64,000 nucleotides of DNA from Actinomycetota bacterium (GTDB lineage Bacteria > Actinomycetota > Thermoleophilia > Gaiellales > Gaiellaceae), in NCBI GenBank assembly GCA_004366385.1, contig SIRU01000015.1, positions 1-64,000 of the forward strand. The letters run 5' to 3'. Shown here in pieces: positions 63,681 through 64,000 of the stretch. Every line of letters begins with the position of its first letter. Position 1 is the first letter of the stretch. The notes below the pieces were generated by a model. That model worked only from the letters and a program-made list of their open reading frames with translations. It ran no database searches and had not been told where the DNA came from. Position numbers and translations under genes: made by a program.

Positions 63681-64000
63681 CTTCGAGTAGAGCTCGACGA
63701 TGAGCGACTCCTGGACGGGCACGTCGATCTCGTCCCGCTCCGGGTACCGGAGCACCTGGCCCGTCAGGCCCTCGTGGTCGGCCTGGAGCCAGGGCGCGAC
63801 GGACGCCGTGAGATCGGTCGCGTCGCGGACGAGCTGCTCGACGGGGCTGCCCGGCTTGAGCGAGATGACGTCGTCCTGCTTCACGCCGTAGCTCGGAATG
63901 TTGACGCGCCGCCCGTTGACGCGGAAGTGGCCGTGGCGCACGAGCTGCCGCGCCTGCGCGCGCGAGCCCGCGAAACCGAGCCGGTAGACGACGTTGTCGA
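63678..64000 (-). CDS. rpsD: 30S ribosomal protein S4, C-terminal part (runs off right edge)
   Basis: About 107 C-terminal residues. LDNVVYRLGFAGSRAQARQLVRHGHFRVNGRRVNIPSYGVK is the S4 RNA-binding domain (given here in pieces: DNVVYRLGFAGSRAQAR, then GHFRVNGRRVNIPSYGV), and the end is ESLIVELYSK. The start lies beyond 64000. It heads the rpsD-rpoA-rplQ transcript in this window. Confidence 0.95.
   Translation of the reverse strand, partial: DNVVYRLGFAGSRAQARQLVRHGHFRVNGRRVNIPSYGVKQDDVISLKPGSPVEQLVRDATDLTASVAPWLQADHEGLTGQVLRYPERDEIDVPVQESLIVELYSK

Overview
The window is about 72% GC, codes densely on both strands, and uses many GTG and some TTG starts. It looks like chromosomal core from a deep-branching high-GC actinobacterium, most likely class Thermoleophilia. 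That placement is an inference from gene content and base composition; no rRNA is present. The window contains one tRNA, no CRISPR array and no prophage.

Layout. (1) 1-26 kb carries, on the minus strand, tilS-hpt-ftsH, folP-folB-folK, DUF2469, coaX, greA-lysS, clpC and radA. This is the same relative order as the well-known tilS-to-radA region of Mycobacterium tuberculosis. It is opened up by accessory modules: a PLP lyase with its Lrp regulator, a zinc-type CDF transporter, a sugar-nucleotide epimerase, a sulfur operon (SQR, DsrC/TusE-like, DsrE2), a LysE exporter, and a MoxR-DUF58-DUF4129 membrane operon followed by the remnant of a VapBC toxin-antitoxin pair. (2) 26-34 kb holds a lipoprotein, a phosphatase, acetyltransferases, purine nucleoside phosphorylase, a lipid kinase, a sirtuin, a thioesterase and a VanW protein. 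(3) 34-51 kb is rich in lipid metabolism (SDR, two acyl-CoA dehydrogenases, CoA-transferase, TetR regulator, long-chain acyl-CoA ligase) and signalling: a degenerate kinase placed tail-to-tail with a LuxR response regulator, and a lipoprotein, histidine kinase, receiver, receiver-cyclase operon. It also holds Ku and tRNA-Pro. (4) 51-58 kb is cell wall and DNA repair: a DUF326 copper-binding protein, NlpC/P60 hydrolase, DacB, LigA, HAD phosphatase and TruA. (5) 58-64 kb holds a P450, surface proteins, NfeD, and then rplQ-rpoA-rpsD running off the right edge.

Three genome-level patterns stand out. First, more than twenty genes have a TAnnnT hexamer 6-9 nt before the start codon, with no Shine-Dalgarno, which is the signature of leaderless transcripts. 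I used it to choose starts. Second, gene ends are decorated by perfect or near-perfect palindromes from several sequence families, often directly touching the stop codon; one family also sits in frame inside tilS. Third, several convergent gene pairs share a single CTAG as both stop codons. The most unusual loci are the palindrome families, a 180-bp inverted-repeat element beside truA, a short promoter-terminator transcription unit at 48.2 kb, and the single-cysteine DsrC in the sulfur operon. All functional calls come from reading translated sequence by eye; no database search was possible.
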